This document shows, piece after piece, positions 30,229 to 41,705 of a DNA stretch of 64,000 nt. Origin of the DNA: Dipteronia dyeriana (taxonomy: Eukaryota > Streptophyta > Magnoliopsida > Sapindales > Sapindaceae); contig CM065297.1 in NCBI GenBank assembly GCA_032871835.1, forward strand, positions 36,147,098-36,211,097. The letters are read 5' to 3'. Under the pieces are notes generated by a model. It ran no database searches. It saw nothing but the letters and a program-made list of their open reading frames with translations, and had not been told where the DNA came from. The translations under genes and the position numbers were made by a program. The first letter of the stretch is position 1. Every line of letters begins with the position of its first letter.

Positions 30229-32478
30229 AAAACTAGGAAAGGAAGAACTTAAAGGAATGAAGAAATACAAATTATGCTATAAAAATTCTACTTAATCTAA
30301 ACCGATTCAAATAAATATGAAGATAAAATAATTAGCATAACAATTGAAATTCTTACTAAGACATATATGATAATTCACATTCTATTATACAGAACCAAAT
30401 ATCAGTGTTCTAGTAAGCCCTAGGCGCTAGTCGGGCGGAGACCCATCACCTAGCGTCTAGGCCGATTAGTCGGTGATTAATCGGGGATTAATCGGAAAAC
30501 AAAATTACACATAAATCCCAATTAAGAACTCAAAAGAAAATTCCTTCCAACAAATTCTTTCCAAATCCAATAATAAGCCAATCCAAATCCCCAATTATCA
30601 AATCCAAAGAAAATTCTTTCTAAATTCATAAATATCAAATTACCATCAAAATCAAATCATAAACCAATCCAAACCCTCAAACACCTATCCAAATGCAATG
30701 TGAACACCGAGTTTTGAACTATTTAGTGTTCACATTTTATTCATTGAAACTTTCCCTTAATCTAATTCATCCAATGCAATGTTTGAGTAAACAATTTTGC
30801 TAGGAGATTCACTTGCAGGAATATACAACAATGACACAACAAATGAAGCAACTGCCAAGTTTCACAGTGAATGGAAAAGAACCCAATTGTCAAATATATC
30901 ATAAACCTTTTCATGATCGCATCATCATCATAGACCAGCTCAAACATACAAGCATAACCATAATCAAGCTGTACAAGGAATCATATGCACACAAACCGCC
31001 ACATGCAATTCGAAAGCGAATATAACTGAAACAAACTGTCCATTTCATGATACTTATACAAGTCTCCATTAGCTCGCAAGCAAAACCCAAGTCACCACAC
31101 AATTCCAGTTCCTTAACATTGCATACAGTCATTATATCAGATACTTACAGAAGCAACTCTAGATTCAATCATGAACTTATAGATTCAATCAATGTCCAAC
31201 ACCACATGATTCAGCATCATAGTTAACAAAACCAAACATTTATGTAGTCTAACACTCTTAACACATCTGAGTACTTACGAAAATCCCTTCATTTTCACAT
31301 TTTACCTTCAAAGCACAGACATTGGGAATCATTACAAAATCAAACACTCAAAACAATTTTCCAATGAAATTCACAGCAAAACTAAATGCATAGGTTTGAA
31401 CTTTCAATAGAAAAAATAGTACTCAAAAGCTCAGACTGATACAACATCACATTTAAACAAATGGGTATTGAAAAAAAAAATCATACCTTGATCAAAACTA
31501 CCAGACCAATTCAAAATCCATAACCAAAATACATATACTACACAAATTTAGATGACAAAAAAAATGAAGTAAAACAGAACAGTTGAAGTAAAACAGAGTA
31601 GCAAAAGAAATATATACCACACAAATCAATTGAACCATTCAATGATTTTCCCCACTCGAATTGATTTTCCCACTCAATGATTTCCCTACTCGAATTGAAT
31701 CCACTACACAAACCACAATAAACTCCCAAACCCAGCAAAGCTCCCGCAAAAATCAATGAAACACCCAACAAGACCCAAAAATAGAGAGCAAAAAGAGACA
31801 AGAATATAAAAAGAGATGAGAGGGTACATCCCGACTAACTGGAGACAGCTGCGACCTGCCGACGGTGATGGCGACGGAAGACAAAAGCTTACAGTGGCAT
31901 GCGGTTGGAAGCTAAGCTATTTGGTCGAATGAAGGGAAAAATTGGTATAAGTTTGGAAGTTTGATGTTGTAAGCGTTGATGACCTCGACGGCGGAGGTGG
32001 CAATGAGCCAGCGACGGCAATCAGAGCAGATGTGGAAGCCAAAGAGGCAAAACTGGTAAGAAGAAAAACGTGAGAACAAGAACTCAAAAGTGAGAAAATT
32101 GGAAAGATAGATATTGTGTTAGATAGAACTTGTAATTGGTTACATTTGTTTTTAGTTTTATAGTTTTTTTTAATTAATACAGAACCGTTGGATCAAGTTA
32201 CTGAATGATCCAACAGACCAAATAGAGTAATATTCATGGTTGTATGATACAACCAATTTTTGGGTAACTGCATAACAGTCGAACCCCATATATTGTCTTT
32301 AAATTAAGTCAAATCGGTGAGACTTTGTTTGCAAGGTTAAAAACCACCTCATCTTATAGAGTTATAACAATTTTATGTTTTACAACTTTATTCATTAATT
32401 TCTTGCTCTATTTGAGTTAAATTTTTTCATTGTATATTTCTTTGTTTGTTCTCATTTAGTCAAGTTCTAGGAGTTAAT
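30229..32478. other. Intergenic DNA, including a GC-rich patch
   Basis: No intact gene was recognised. A GC-rich, self-complementary motif lies at 30413-30490 (CCCTAGGCGCTAGTCGGGCGG followed by repeats of GATTAATCGG). Around 31830-32060 a GC-richer patch with GACGGTGATGGCGACGG resembles the 5' region of a plant gene read on the minus strand, but no convincing protein follows. N-terminal TOM40 exons were looked for and not seen. Confidence 0.45.
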
Positions 32479-32630
32479 AGGGGTGTATTGGTTCATGATT
32501 TTATTAGACAATTTTAGGAAGTAAAAGTCTGTTGATATTGAATTGAGACTTTTTAACAAGTTAGATAAGTCTGGTGGTATTCAATCGGGACATTTAAGAT
32601 TTTTTTTAAAAATACATATTATCTTGTGTC

Positions 32631-32635
32631 ATTGG
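32631..32635. repeat. Left TSD of B5 (attgg)
   Basis: A perfect match to 34844-34848. Confidence 0.92.
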
Positions 32636-34843
32636 TGTTAGGATTATACTCGATAACAAGAGTATAATATTGTATTTGACAATCTTTTCAAATTAATAAA
32701 GTGATTTCTAGTTTAACAAATCTCATAACATTTACAGTTTAATTATTATAATTGTCAAAAGTAAATAATCATAAGGTCAAAATACTATGAGAAAAGAAGA
32801 ATTATTCATACATCTAGATATGTATGAGGTAGACACAATTCTTTATTTAGTATTGAATAATATTCACAACTTAAAATAAAAGGTTGGGCGCCTTTATCTT
32901 GTCAAAGTTGTGGATTCTTTTGCTAGCATTTGAGTGGGATCAAATGTGTTATGATGAGTCTAAAATCATCAAAGTGTGGTGTCTTTGGGCAAAATAATCT
33001 AGTACATTGGGTGCATTGAATAGGATTACAATGAAATACTTTATCTAGAACCGTCAATAGATAAAAGTTTTTCATTTGAAGACAATCGAAGAGTCTATCT
33101 CAATCCTGAGATAAATGATGGACTTATGGTTACACGTGTTATCATTTGAGCTATCAATGAGTACGATTATATAGCATAGTCTATCCTCGATAGTTTGGTG
33201 GTATTCATTTGTTAATCGATAGAGGATTTCATTTATAGATATGGACATCGTGGCTCCATTTATTAAAAGAGAGTAGAATATCATCATATGGATATTTTGA
33301 GGTATTGGATATTAAATCTTAACGTTAAGTTTTCAATAGTGTTTATTGAAGCATGGCTTCTGGACAAGTCAAACTATCCAAGTTCAAAATGTGTTCATAT
33401 GAGTAAATATGGTAACTTGAAGAGTTATAGACGGTCTATGAGCTCTTGGCGATTACTGGTATTCTTCACGAGGATACACTTTCTCCAATAAGGTTGTCTA
33501 GGGTATGAATGAGTAACATCAACTTATTCTATCTTTATTTAAGAGTTCAATTTTAGTTCTTTAGTGAAATGAACTAAAATTAAATAGATCGGACCTAAGT
33601 GAATCATTTATTGATTGTGATTGGGTTGTGTCTATTAGAGCTTAAATTTAGATAGCCAGTCAAGATCCTCAATCCACATGAACTTGTATGGATCACTTGA
33701 TATATTTTACCGGACCATTTTAGGGGTCCATCTAGAATTGTATTGTGGTATGTGGACTTGTTTCTTTTTGTAAGAATGGGTCTAGTTCACATGTGGACTT
33801 TTTATAAACGTCAAATGGATTTAATAAAATAAGAAAATAATATATTGGCCCATATATATGTGTTAGGCGGCAAGGCTATTTAGAATAGCTTAATTATATT
33901 ATTTTATTTTATTATTTTATAAAAATTAATTAATTTGGTGATGAATTAATTATTTAATTAAAAGTTAAAATCTTTTTCTATTAGGAGATGATCTCCTAAT
34001 TTTATACTATTGTTGGTAGTATAATTAATATTAAAGACTATATTTGATAAGTAGATAAATAAAAGGAATTATTTATCTAATCAAAATAGGAAGTCTTTAA
34101 TATGGTTACAAATACACTATTTAGTTGGATTAGGAATCTTGGTGTAGGATAGAATTCTTTTTAGAAAAGGATTCTTAACCACCAAGTAAATCTACCTAAG
34201 GAAAGGATTCTTAACCACCAAGTAAATCCTTCTTAGGAGAGGATTTGGTCTCTTATATATACTACTTGTAAATTTCGACCAAGCCTTAGTTTTTGGTGTG
34301 AGAAGTTTTTTTTTATTTGTTTTTTTATTATTATAAAAAAAAAACTTCGTCCAACTCATTGTGTGAAGAATTCGGCCAAGCATAGAGAAAAGATGTAACA
34401 TTTTTGTTTTCGATAGTACACTAGTATCCTTTGCATCAAAAGGGTTTTGTGTACAACATCGAATCAAGGTTCACGCGAGTTTCAATCAAATTGATTGAAA
34501 ATTCAAAAGTAACCGGACGTTCTTGGTTTTTCTCTTGGAGGATTATTGTGACTAACAAAGAAGAAGATTTTGTTTGTTTCCATCCTTAGGTATACAATTT
34601 AAAGAAAGGGAGCCCACACTCCTAGGTGATTCACGTTCGTGATTGGATTGGAAGATCTTACGGATTTAATTCGACGCTAGTTCAATCGTCACAAAACAAA
34701 AATATACGATACTTTTTATATACGTCAATTAATCTAGGGTTAAGGTTCTTGTTATTAAAATGGATTTTTTTTTTATATACGCTAACCCTATTTTTTTTAT
34801 TTTTCATGCTTCCGTTGCGTTTTAAACCGTTATTTTCCCTACA
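32636..34843 (+). mobile_element. Solo LTR B5, family B
   Basis: A 2208-bp LTR from TGTTAGGATTATACTCG to TTTTCCCTACA, flanked by a perfect TSD attgg and lacking any internal sequence. It serves as the reference plus-strand copy of family B. The other copies are B1, B2 and B3 on the minus strand and truncated B4 and B6. A TCTTATATATAC TATA-like site lies near 34250. Open frames within it are short and shared only in part between copies, so none is annotated as a gene. Confidence 0.93.
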
Positions 34844-34848
34844 ATTGG

Positions 34849-35986
34849 ATCTAAACTTTTAAGAGGCATCAAATTATCTAGTGGTATCGGAGAGGTCAAG
34901 ATTTGTAGGATTTTATTGTAAAATAGATTATCATGACTTTGTAGTGATTTTTATAAATAGATAGACCCCAAAATTGTCTTGTCATTTTCCACAATACGTT
35001 TCCACTCGTATAATGCTTCTCAAATTGCTCTACAATTCTCAACTCATCTCAAATTGTTTTGCAATTATCAACTTAAGAAATTCCATCATCATCAATCTCC
35101 ATATATACTTGATCCTTTTCAATTTATGTCATTCTAATTTGATTATTTTAAAATTGTTTCCTTGTTTTGTTCTTTTCATTTTTTATTGTTTCTTTAGAAA
35201 CACAAATCTCTCTCTACCTAATGATCCAAACCCAATTCTATCTTTGTTTGAGATTTTACAGAAAACCCTTTTATATACAGAGTAAAGAATCATTCTTTTT
35301 GTTTCAAATTCAATTTTATTTTTATGATTTTGCATAAGTCCTTTTTGTAAATTGGGTAAAGATTCATTTATTGTAAAGATTCATTTTTTTTTTGTTTCGA
35401 AATCAATTTTTTATTTTCTATGAAGAAGAAAGATTGGCAAGAATAGTTATTTATGTGTTTGATGAATTTCCTATGAGAGTTCATAGGAAAATGGTTATGG
35501 TGAGAAATAGAGGAAGAGACAAAAAGTAGTCAGTAAAGAAGTAGCTAGTGAATTTCGACACCCCATTTGTTGGAGCTTTAGTTAAGACAGAGAAGTCAGA
35601 AGAGAAATTTTTGCATTATTAATCCAATGAGGAAGGAGTGGTCGTGTTTGAGGATGTGGGAAAAAAAAATTAAGAGTGGTGGGGTTGTTTGATTTGGCAG
35701 ATATATTGCATAAGTATGGTGATAAAATGGCTACTAGAGAAAGAATATGAAATAGAGAAGTTGATCCATAAAATGAGTTACTAGAGCCCATATTCTTTTT
35801 AAAAAAAAAAGTCTAAAAAGTCTTGAAATAAAGTCTAAGTAATCCAAATAGTCTATAATTAAATTACAATTTTTTTTTTAGAATCTTGAAAGTCTAGTCC
35901 ATAAAATCATAATAGTCTTTAAAATCATAAAAATCCATAAAATCTTTGCATCCCAAAATTGCCTATTAAAATCCCAATCCAATACA
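34849..35986. other. Right arm of the TIR element
   Basis: AT-rich with no recognised transposase. The frames at 34974-35285 and 35582-35791 show no family motif. Confidence 0.45.
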
Positions 35987-35991
35987 CCCCT

Positions 35992-36062
35992 AAATGATTG
36001 TAAATTGTAAATTGAAAATTATAAATTGCAAATTGCAAATTGGAAGGTCTTCGATCACTCCT
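35992..36062. repeat. Short AAATTG-type tandem repeats
   Basis: Several copies of AAATTG(T/C)A occur in a row between the TIR element and element A. The last five bases, ctcct, form the TSD of element A. Confidence 0.6.
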
Positions 36063-36765
36063 TGTTGATGGTGATTTTTGGATGGATCACACGTTGAACA
36101 GAACGTATATGAGATCACACAATTGCAAATTATGAAAAACTAAGGAATTAAAGAGAACACAAAGATTTTACGTTGTAAAAACCCAAGTACGGGGAAACGT
36201 CAACGGTTGCCAAAAATTGGCAAAGAAAGAATTTCACTATGAATAATCGATTACACGCTCAATCTCTTATCTTCTCTCCCCTTCTTCCAACCATTCGTGG
36301 GTATTATTAGGGTCTATTTATACATGCATTGAACCCTAATTCATGCTACACAAGTAAATAAAGTTGACATGTTTGAGTCGTTTTATTCATCTTTCCTATT
36401 TTGCGTTTTTCACACGTTAGGATTCTTGCCCAATTTCGATTATGGCATTGATAGGGAAATCCTCTTCCTTATCAAGGAGTGCTTCGAGACATCTTACTGG
36501 AGTAGGACTCATTCTGCACGTGTTTGGTAGAATCCACATGTCGATCGACCGCTTATCTGCCAAAACCCGACCAAGCTTTATTCTCCATGATTGATTATTC
36601 AATCCCGACCAGGGTTTTGACCCAACCGCCTCAACAGCCCTGACCATATCTTTTGTCAGTTTGCGTAGGTTTAGGAAGGATGACTTTTTATGACATCGCA
36701 TCTCTACCTCCCGTAGTTTTGGGTAGTTATGATGACTTATCGTTCTTTAGATTTTACCAATAACA
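36063..36765 (-). repeat. 3' LTR of element A
   Basis: It runs TGTTGATGGTGATTTTTGG...CAATAACA on the plus strand and is matched by 38890-39464 plus 53491-53633. Confidence 0.92.
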
Positions 36766-36778
36766 ATACCCCCTTAAA
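36766..36778 (-). promoter_or_regulatory. Element A polypurine tract
   Basis: The minus strand reads GTTTAAGGGGGTAT directly before the 3' LTR. Confidence 0.7.
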
Positions 36779-37032
36779 CACACGGGGTCGGATAAATAAT
36801 TTTTACAAATAGAGCACGCTCGGCTGCGTGTGTTTTAATTCACTCTGTTATTTTTGTCTTGTAATCCATTAATGCCCTTTTAATGGGCTGCAGTTATCAA
36901 CCACGCATACTCCGGCTGACGAAATCATTACGCATCTTTTTCAAAATTCAAATGGTGCGTGGTTTTCGGTTCTAGAGCACCTACCTCCAATTTCAGCTGA
37001 TGACATATGTCTACCTGATGACGTCACTTATT

Positions 37033-37498
37033 GGTATATATTGTCTTGAGGTGTTTCACTTATCTTTTTACGATTCAACATTTTTTTTCAGTAGAGCGGT
37101 TGATTTCTAATTTTCCCTTTCTTTGAGCCCTTTGTCTTCTCGGATCTTTTATCCTTTCAAATGTTTGTTCAAGGTATGCACCCTATTCTTCGTCATCATT
37201 ATATTAAGCTTCTTCTTCGAGCCATTGACGTGGGTGATACAAGAATATTGCTATGCTTGAGTCCATTCTCTGGGGTCATCTTCCTGCTTCTTATCAACCC
37301 ACTGCGTTAAATATGGATTATTCTATAGTTCATCCAGAGTTTGCTCATTTCCTCTATGATCTTTCTAACTCTGATTCAATTGATGTTTGTGTAGATATGT
37401 CGAAACAAAGTAGTTCCAGGAGGACTACCAGGGCCTCTCCCAAGAATCTGCACGCGCGGCAATCGACTCGAAAATATCCTCGCAGCTTCTCAAAATGA
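37033..37498 (+). pseudogene. Element A antisense ORF remnant with its own TATA
   Basis: On the plus strand, antisense to element A and next to its 3' LTR, a TATATATT element (37035) is followed about 126 bp later by ATG 37161 (MFVQGMHPILRHHYIKLL, 49 codons). In another frame at 37253-37498 lies MLESILWGHLPASYQPTALN then a Ser/Arg/Lys-rich stretch (MSKQSSSRRTTRASPKN). An acidic middle (HEFAHFLYD-like, NSDSIDV) separates them. I do not recognise the protein. The position and own promoter mirror the antisense gene of G1. It is truncated at 37549 by LTR fragment B6. Confidence 0.45.
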
Positions 37499-37549
37499 AG
37501 GATGTACCGCGGAAGCGACAAGCTTCGATATTGAGGTTCAGCGCTGACC

Positions 37550-37977
37550 TGTTAGGATTATGCTCCATAGCAAGAGTATAATAATGTATGACAATCTTCT
37601 CATATTAATAAAGTGATTACTAGCTTAACAAATCTTATAGCATTTATAGTTTAATTATTATAATTGTCAAAAGTAAATGATCATAAGGTCAAAAGACTAC
37701 GAGAAAATAAGAATTGTTCATACATCTAGATATGTATGAGTAGACCTAATTCTTTAGTTAGTATTGAATAATAATCACAACTTAAGATAAAGGTTGGGCG
37801 CTCTTATCTCGTCAAAGTTATAGATTCTTTTGCTAGCATTTGAGTGGAATCAAATGTGTTATGATGAGTCTAAAATCATCAAAGTGTGGTGTCTTTGAAC
37901 AAAAGAATCTAGTGCACTAGGTGCATTGAATAGGATCACAATGAATTAATTTATCCACAATCGTAAGTGGATAAAAC
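37550..37977 (+). mobile_element. Truncated family-B LTR fragment B6
   Basis: It starts with the full terminus TGTTAGGATTATGCTCC and is collinear with the first ~430 bp of B5, breaking off after GTGGATAAAA. The gag of element A resumes immediately. The 3' part of the LTR and the pol of element A are both gone, so one deletion probably removed both. Confidence 0.85.
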
Positions 37978-37978
37978 T

Positions 37979-38828
37979 CGTATTCGTATTGTGCATGGCA
38001 TTTTGGTATCTCCTAACATGTTCATGCGGATCGATATTGGCTTTGAATTGCTCCACATGCGGCATCCTAAATTTCTCTAAGAAACGAGCCTGCATCAGCA
38101 AACAGACTCCCAAAATTCCCGACCAGGGGGTTTTCTTGACTTTGTTTTTTTTCCAAAGCTTCTATCCTCCTAAGAATAACTTCGCGCTCTCCTTTGGGTT
38201 TGCCATGCCTATCTAACCTTTGGTAGACTATGAGCCCATACCGGTCATTTCACCTTCTAGAAGTGTGCTCATCATCACTTATAATCGATCGGGGCTTCTT
38301 ACTCTGTCCATCATACCTGTCTTTTTGCTCATAGTATTGTCTTGTATCACCGTACCCTACAATATCCTCACATGAGCTTGACTCATCACGTTCCTTCGCT
38401 CTTCTATCCTGGTGTGGGCTGTTTATTCTACGTGAATGTTCTCTTTTGCCCTGTTTCTCTGCCCAATCTTTTCTAGATTTTTGGGGTGCACCTGGAGCAG
38501 TTGCCACGATCTCAGAGCACAACTTAGGTCACTGAGCTACCACATGTGTAGAGAGCTGGTATGGTGAACTTAGATTTGCAGTTGCAGTTATGCTAATTCC
38601 CTGTCCAGTGACATCATCAATGACTCTCCACATGGATTCTTGAACTTGCATAAATTCATCTGGAGATATTCCCGTAGTTAAGTCTGTGGTTGTGATGGCG
38701 TCCTGTCTGGTTGATGCTGTTGTTCTTGAAGGTGGACCTGTTCCTGGTGCATCAACATCCATGACATTCGTCCCTCGTGAGACGTCAGCGTTGCGCGGGA
38801 ACAAATCTTTGTCGGCACTGGAAACCAT
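37979..38828 (-). pseudogene. Element A gag, N-terminal part
   Basis: The minus-strand frame starts at 38828 (MVSSADKDLFPRNAD) and runs to a stop near 38529. A second frame at 38522-38250 is rich in Lys/Arg/Asp/Glu. A third, near 38090-37979, reads FRMPHVEQFKANIDPHEHV and RRYQNAMHNTN, which is the start of the Gag core typical of Tat/Ogre-type Gypsy elements (conserved MP...DP..H pattern). The gene is cut at 37978 by LTR fragment B6. Frame changes near 38525 and 38230 break it. Identification rests on the short core motif and the flanking primer site. Confidence 0.65.
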
Positions 38829-38871
38829 GATTTTACCTTGTATGACTAAATCTCTGGCTGATTACAACGTT

Positions 38872-38887
38872 GGAGGTTCTAGCGTCA
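38872..38887 (-). promoter_or_regulatory. Element A primer binding site
   Basis: Just inside the 5' LTR the minus strand reads TGACGCTAGAACCTCC. One change would give a TGGCGCTAGAA start, a common Gypsy primer site. The tRNA is not assigned. Confidence 0.5.
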
Positions 38888-38889
38888 GT

Positions 38890-39464
38890 TGTTGATGGTG
38901 ATTTTTGGATGAATCACACGTCGAACAGAATGTATATGATATTACACAATTGCAAATTATGAACAACTAAGGAATTAAAAAGAACACAAAGGTTTTACGC
39001 GGTGAAACTCTAAGTACGGGGAAACGTCCATGGTTGTCGAAAATCGGCAAAGAAAGAATTTCACTATGAATAATCGATTACACGCTCAATCTCTTATCTT
39101 CTCTCCCTTTTTTTTAAACCTTTCATAGGTATTATTAGGGTCTATTTATACATGCATTGAACTCTAATTCATGCTACATAAGTAAATAAAGTTGATGTGT
39201 TTGAGTCATTTTATTCTTCTTTCCTTTTTTGCGTTCTTCACGCGTTAGAATTCTTGCCCAATTTGGATTCTAGCATTGATAGGGAAATTCTCTTCCTTAT
39301 CAAGGCATGCTTTGAGACATCTTATTAGAGTAGGAGTCATTCTGCACGTGTATGGCAGAATCCGCGTGTTGATCCGCCGATTATCTACCAAAACCCGACC
39401 AAGCTTTATTCACCCCGATCGATTATTCAATCCCGATTAGGGGTTTTGTCTCGACCGTCTCAAC
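38890..39464 (-). repeat. 5' LTR of element A, first segment
   Basis: Collinear with 36063-36765 until solo LTR B1 interrupts at tcaac. The remainder is 53491-53633. Confidence 0.9.
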
Positions 39465-40040
39465 TGTAGGGAAAAAACGGTTCAAAACGTAGCGGAAGCG
39501 TGTGAAATAAGAAAATTACGGTTTGCGTATAAATAAAAAAATTTCCCTTTTATGCAAGTATATAAAATGTGCCGTACCTTTTTCTCATGACGATTGAACA
39601 AGCACCAAATTTATTCCGTAAGATCTTCCAATCCAATCACGAACGTGAATCACCTAGGAGTATGGGCTCCATTTCTTTGAATTGTATACTTAAGGATGGA
39701 GACAAACAAAATCTTTTCTTTGTTAGTTACAAATATCCTCCAAGAGAAAAATCAAGAACGTCCGGTCACTTGTGAATTATCAATCAATTTGATTGAAACT
39801 CGCGTGAACCTTGATTCGATGTTGTACACAAAACCCTTTTGATGTAAAGCATACTAGTATACTATCGAAAACAAAAACGTTCACACTATTGTTTAGAGTT
39901 GATCGAATTTTGTTTAGAGTAAAAACCAAATTTTTTCTCTCTCAAAATTCTCTCTTGCTTGGCTAAAATCTCTCTTTAGAAAGTCCCAAGCTTGGCCGAA
40001 ATTAAATCTTGCAATTAATTGTGTGCTAGCTGAATTTCAA

Positions 40041-40081
<41 letters not shown>

Positions 40082-40090
40082 CATATATAT
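40041..40090. repeat. (AC)n(AT)n microsatellite in B1
   Basis: About 24 bp of AC followed by AT, in the segment where other B copies have non-repetitive sequence. Confidence 0.9.
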
Positions 40091-41700
40091 GATGATTAAT
40101 CCTCTCATAAGAAGGATTTACTTGGTTGATAAAAATCCTTTCCTTAGGTAGATTTATTTGGTAGTGAAGAATCCTTATCTAAAAGGAATTCTATCATCCT
40201 CTTATATATACATAGCTGGCTGAAATTCATAGGATATGTATTAGGAAACTTAATTCTTTTCCTAAGAAGGATTTACTTGGTTGTTAAGAATCATTTCCTT
40301 AGGTAGAATTACTTGGTGGTTAAGAATACTTTTCAAAAAGGAATTCTACCCTACACCAAGACTCCTAATCCAACTCAATAGTGTGTTTGTAACCATATTA
40401 AAGACTTCCTAATTTGATTAGATAAATAACTCCTTTTATTTATCTACTTATCAAATATAGTCTTTAGTATTAATTATACTACTAACAATAGTATAATTTT
40501 AAGAGACCATCTCCTATTAGGAAAAAGATTTTGACTTTTAATTAAATATTTAATTAATCAACAAATTAATTAATTTCCATTTAATTAAATAATAAAATAA
40601 AAATAATATAATTTAAGCTATTCTTAATAGCCTTGCCGCCCAACACATGTATATGGACCATATATTGTTTTTCTTATTTTATTAAATCCATTGGACCTTA
40701 ATAAAAAGTCCACATGTGAATTAGACATATTCTTACAAAAAGAAACAAGTTCACATTGTAGGGAAAAAACAGTTCAACACTCAACGGAAGCGTGATAAAA
40801 ACGAAAATTAGGGTTTGTGTATAAATAAATAAAAAATTCCTTTTATGCAACGGAAATCATAACCCCAGATTAATTGATTTATATATAAAGTATCATAATT
40901 TTTTTTTGTGACGATTGAACTAGCATCGAATTGAATCCGCAAGATCTTCCAATCCAATCAAAATGTGAATCACCTAGGAGCGTGGGCTCCCTTTCTTTAA
41001 ATTGTATACCTAAGGATGGAAACAAACAAAATCTTCTTCTTTGTTAGTCACAATAATCCTCCAAGAGAAAAACCAAGAACGTCCGGTCACTCTTGAATTA
41101 TCAATCAATTTGATTGAAACTTACGTGAACATTGATTCGATATTGTACACAAAACCCTTTTGATGCAAAGGATACTAGTGTACTATCGAAAACAAAACGT
41201 TCCCTCTTTTCTCTATGCTTGGCCGAATTCTTTACACGATGAGTTGGCTGAAGTTTTTTTTTATAACAAGAAAAAACAACTTCTAACACCAAAAATTCAT
41301 CCATGGTTGAAATTTACAAGTAGTATATAAAGGAGACCAAATCCTCTCCTAAGAAGGATTAACTTGGTGGGCAAGAATCCTTTCCTTAGGTGGATTTACT
41401 TGGTGTTTAAGAATTCGTTTCTAAAAGGAATTATATCCTACACCAAGACTCTTAATCCAACTCAATAGTGTATTTGTAACCATATTAAAGACTTCCTAAT
41501 TTGATTAGATAAATAATTCCTTTTATTTATCTACTTATCAAATATAGTCTTTAATATTAATTATCCTACCAACAATAGTATAATTTTATGTGATTAACTC
41601 CTACTAGGAAAAAATTTCGACTTTTAATTAAATAATTAATTAATCAACAAATTAAATAATTTTCATTTCATTAAATAATAAAATAAAAATAATATAATTA

Positions 41701-41705
41701 AGCTA
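41701..41705. repeat. Left TSD of S1 (agcta)
   Basis: A perfect match to 51116-51120. Confidence 0.93.

Larger units (their letters stand above)
32479..35991. mobile_element. TIR DNA element (Harbinger-like termini), interrupted by solo LTR B5
   Basis: The left end AGGGGTGTATTGG and the right end CCAATACACCCCT are inverted repeats. Similarity continues inward, with GATTTTATTAGACAATTTTAGG on the left against the complement of CCCAAAATTGCCTATTAAAATC on the right. The GGGGTGTATTGG-type end and T/A-rich flanks suggest PIF/Harbinger, but the 3-bp TSD is not clean. Removing the solo LTR leaves about 1.3 kb with no recognised transposase, so it is non-autonomous or decayed. Confidence 0.6.

Noticed and set aside
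31538..31801. Hydrophobic 87-codon minus-strand frame that might be a membrane protein
   Set aside because: A low-complexity AT-rich frame with no motif and no splice context. It could be a 5' leader of a lost gene but cannot be supported.
33072..33491. Pairs of ~70-codon frames repeated at 51555-51935, 52612-52857 and 57352-57729
   Set aside because: They are shared because they lie in the same part of family-B LTRs. Their lengths and starts differ between copies and no protein family fits.
36901..37032. Possible tRNA gene in the GC-richer stretch of element A
   Set aside because: No cloverleaf with an anticodon arm and matching acceptor stem could be built by eye.
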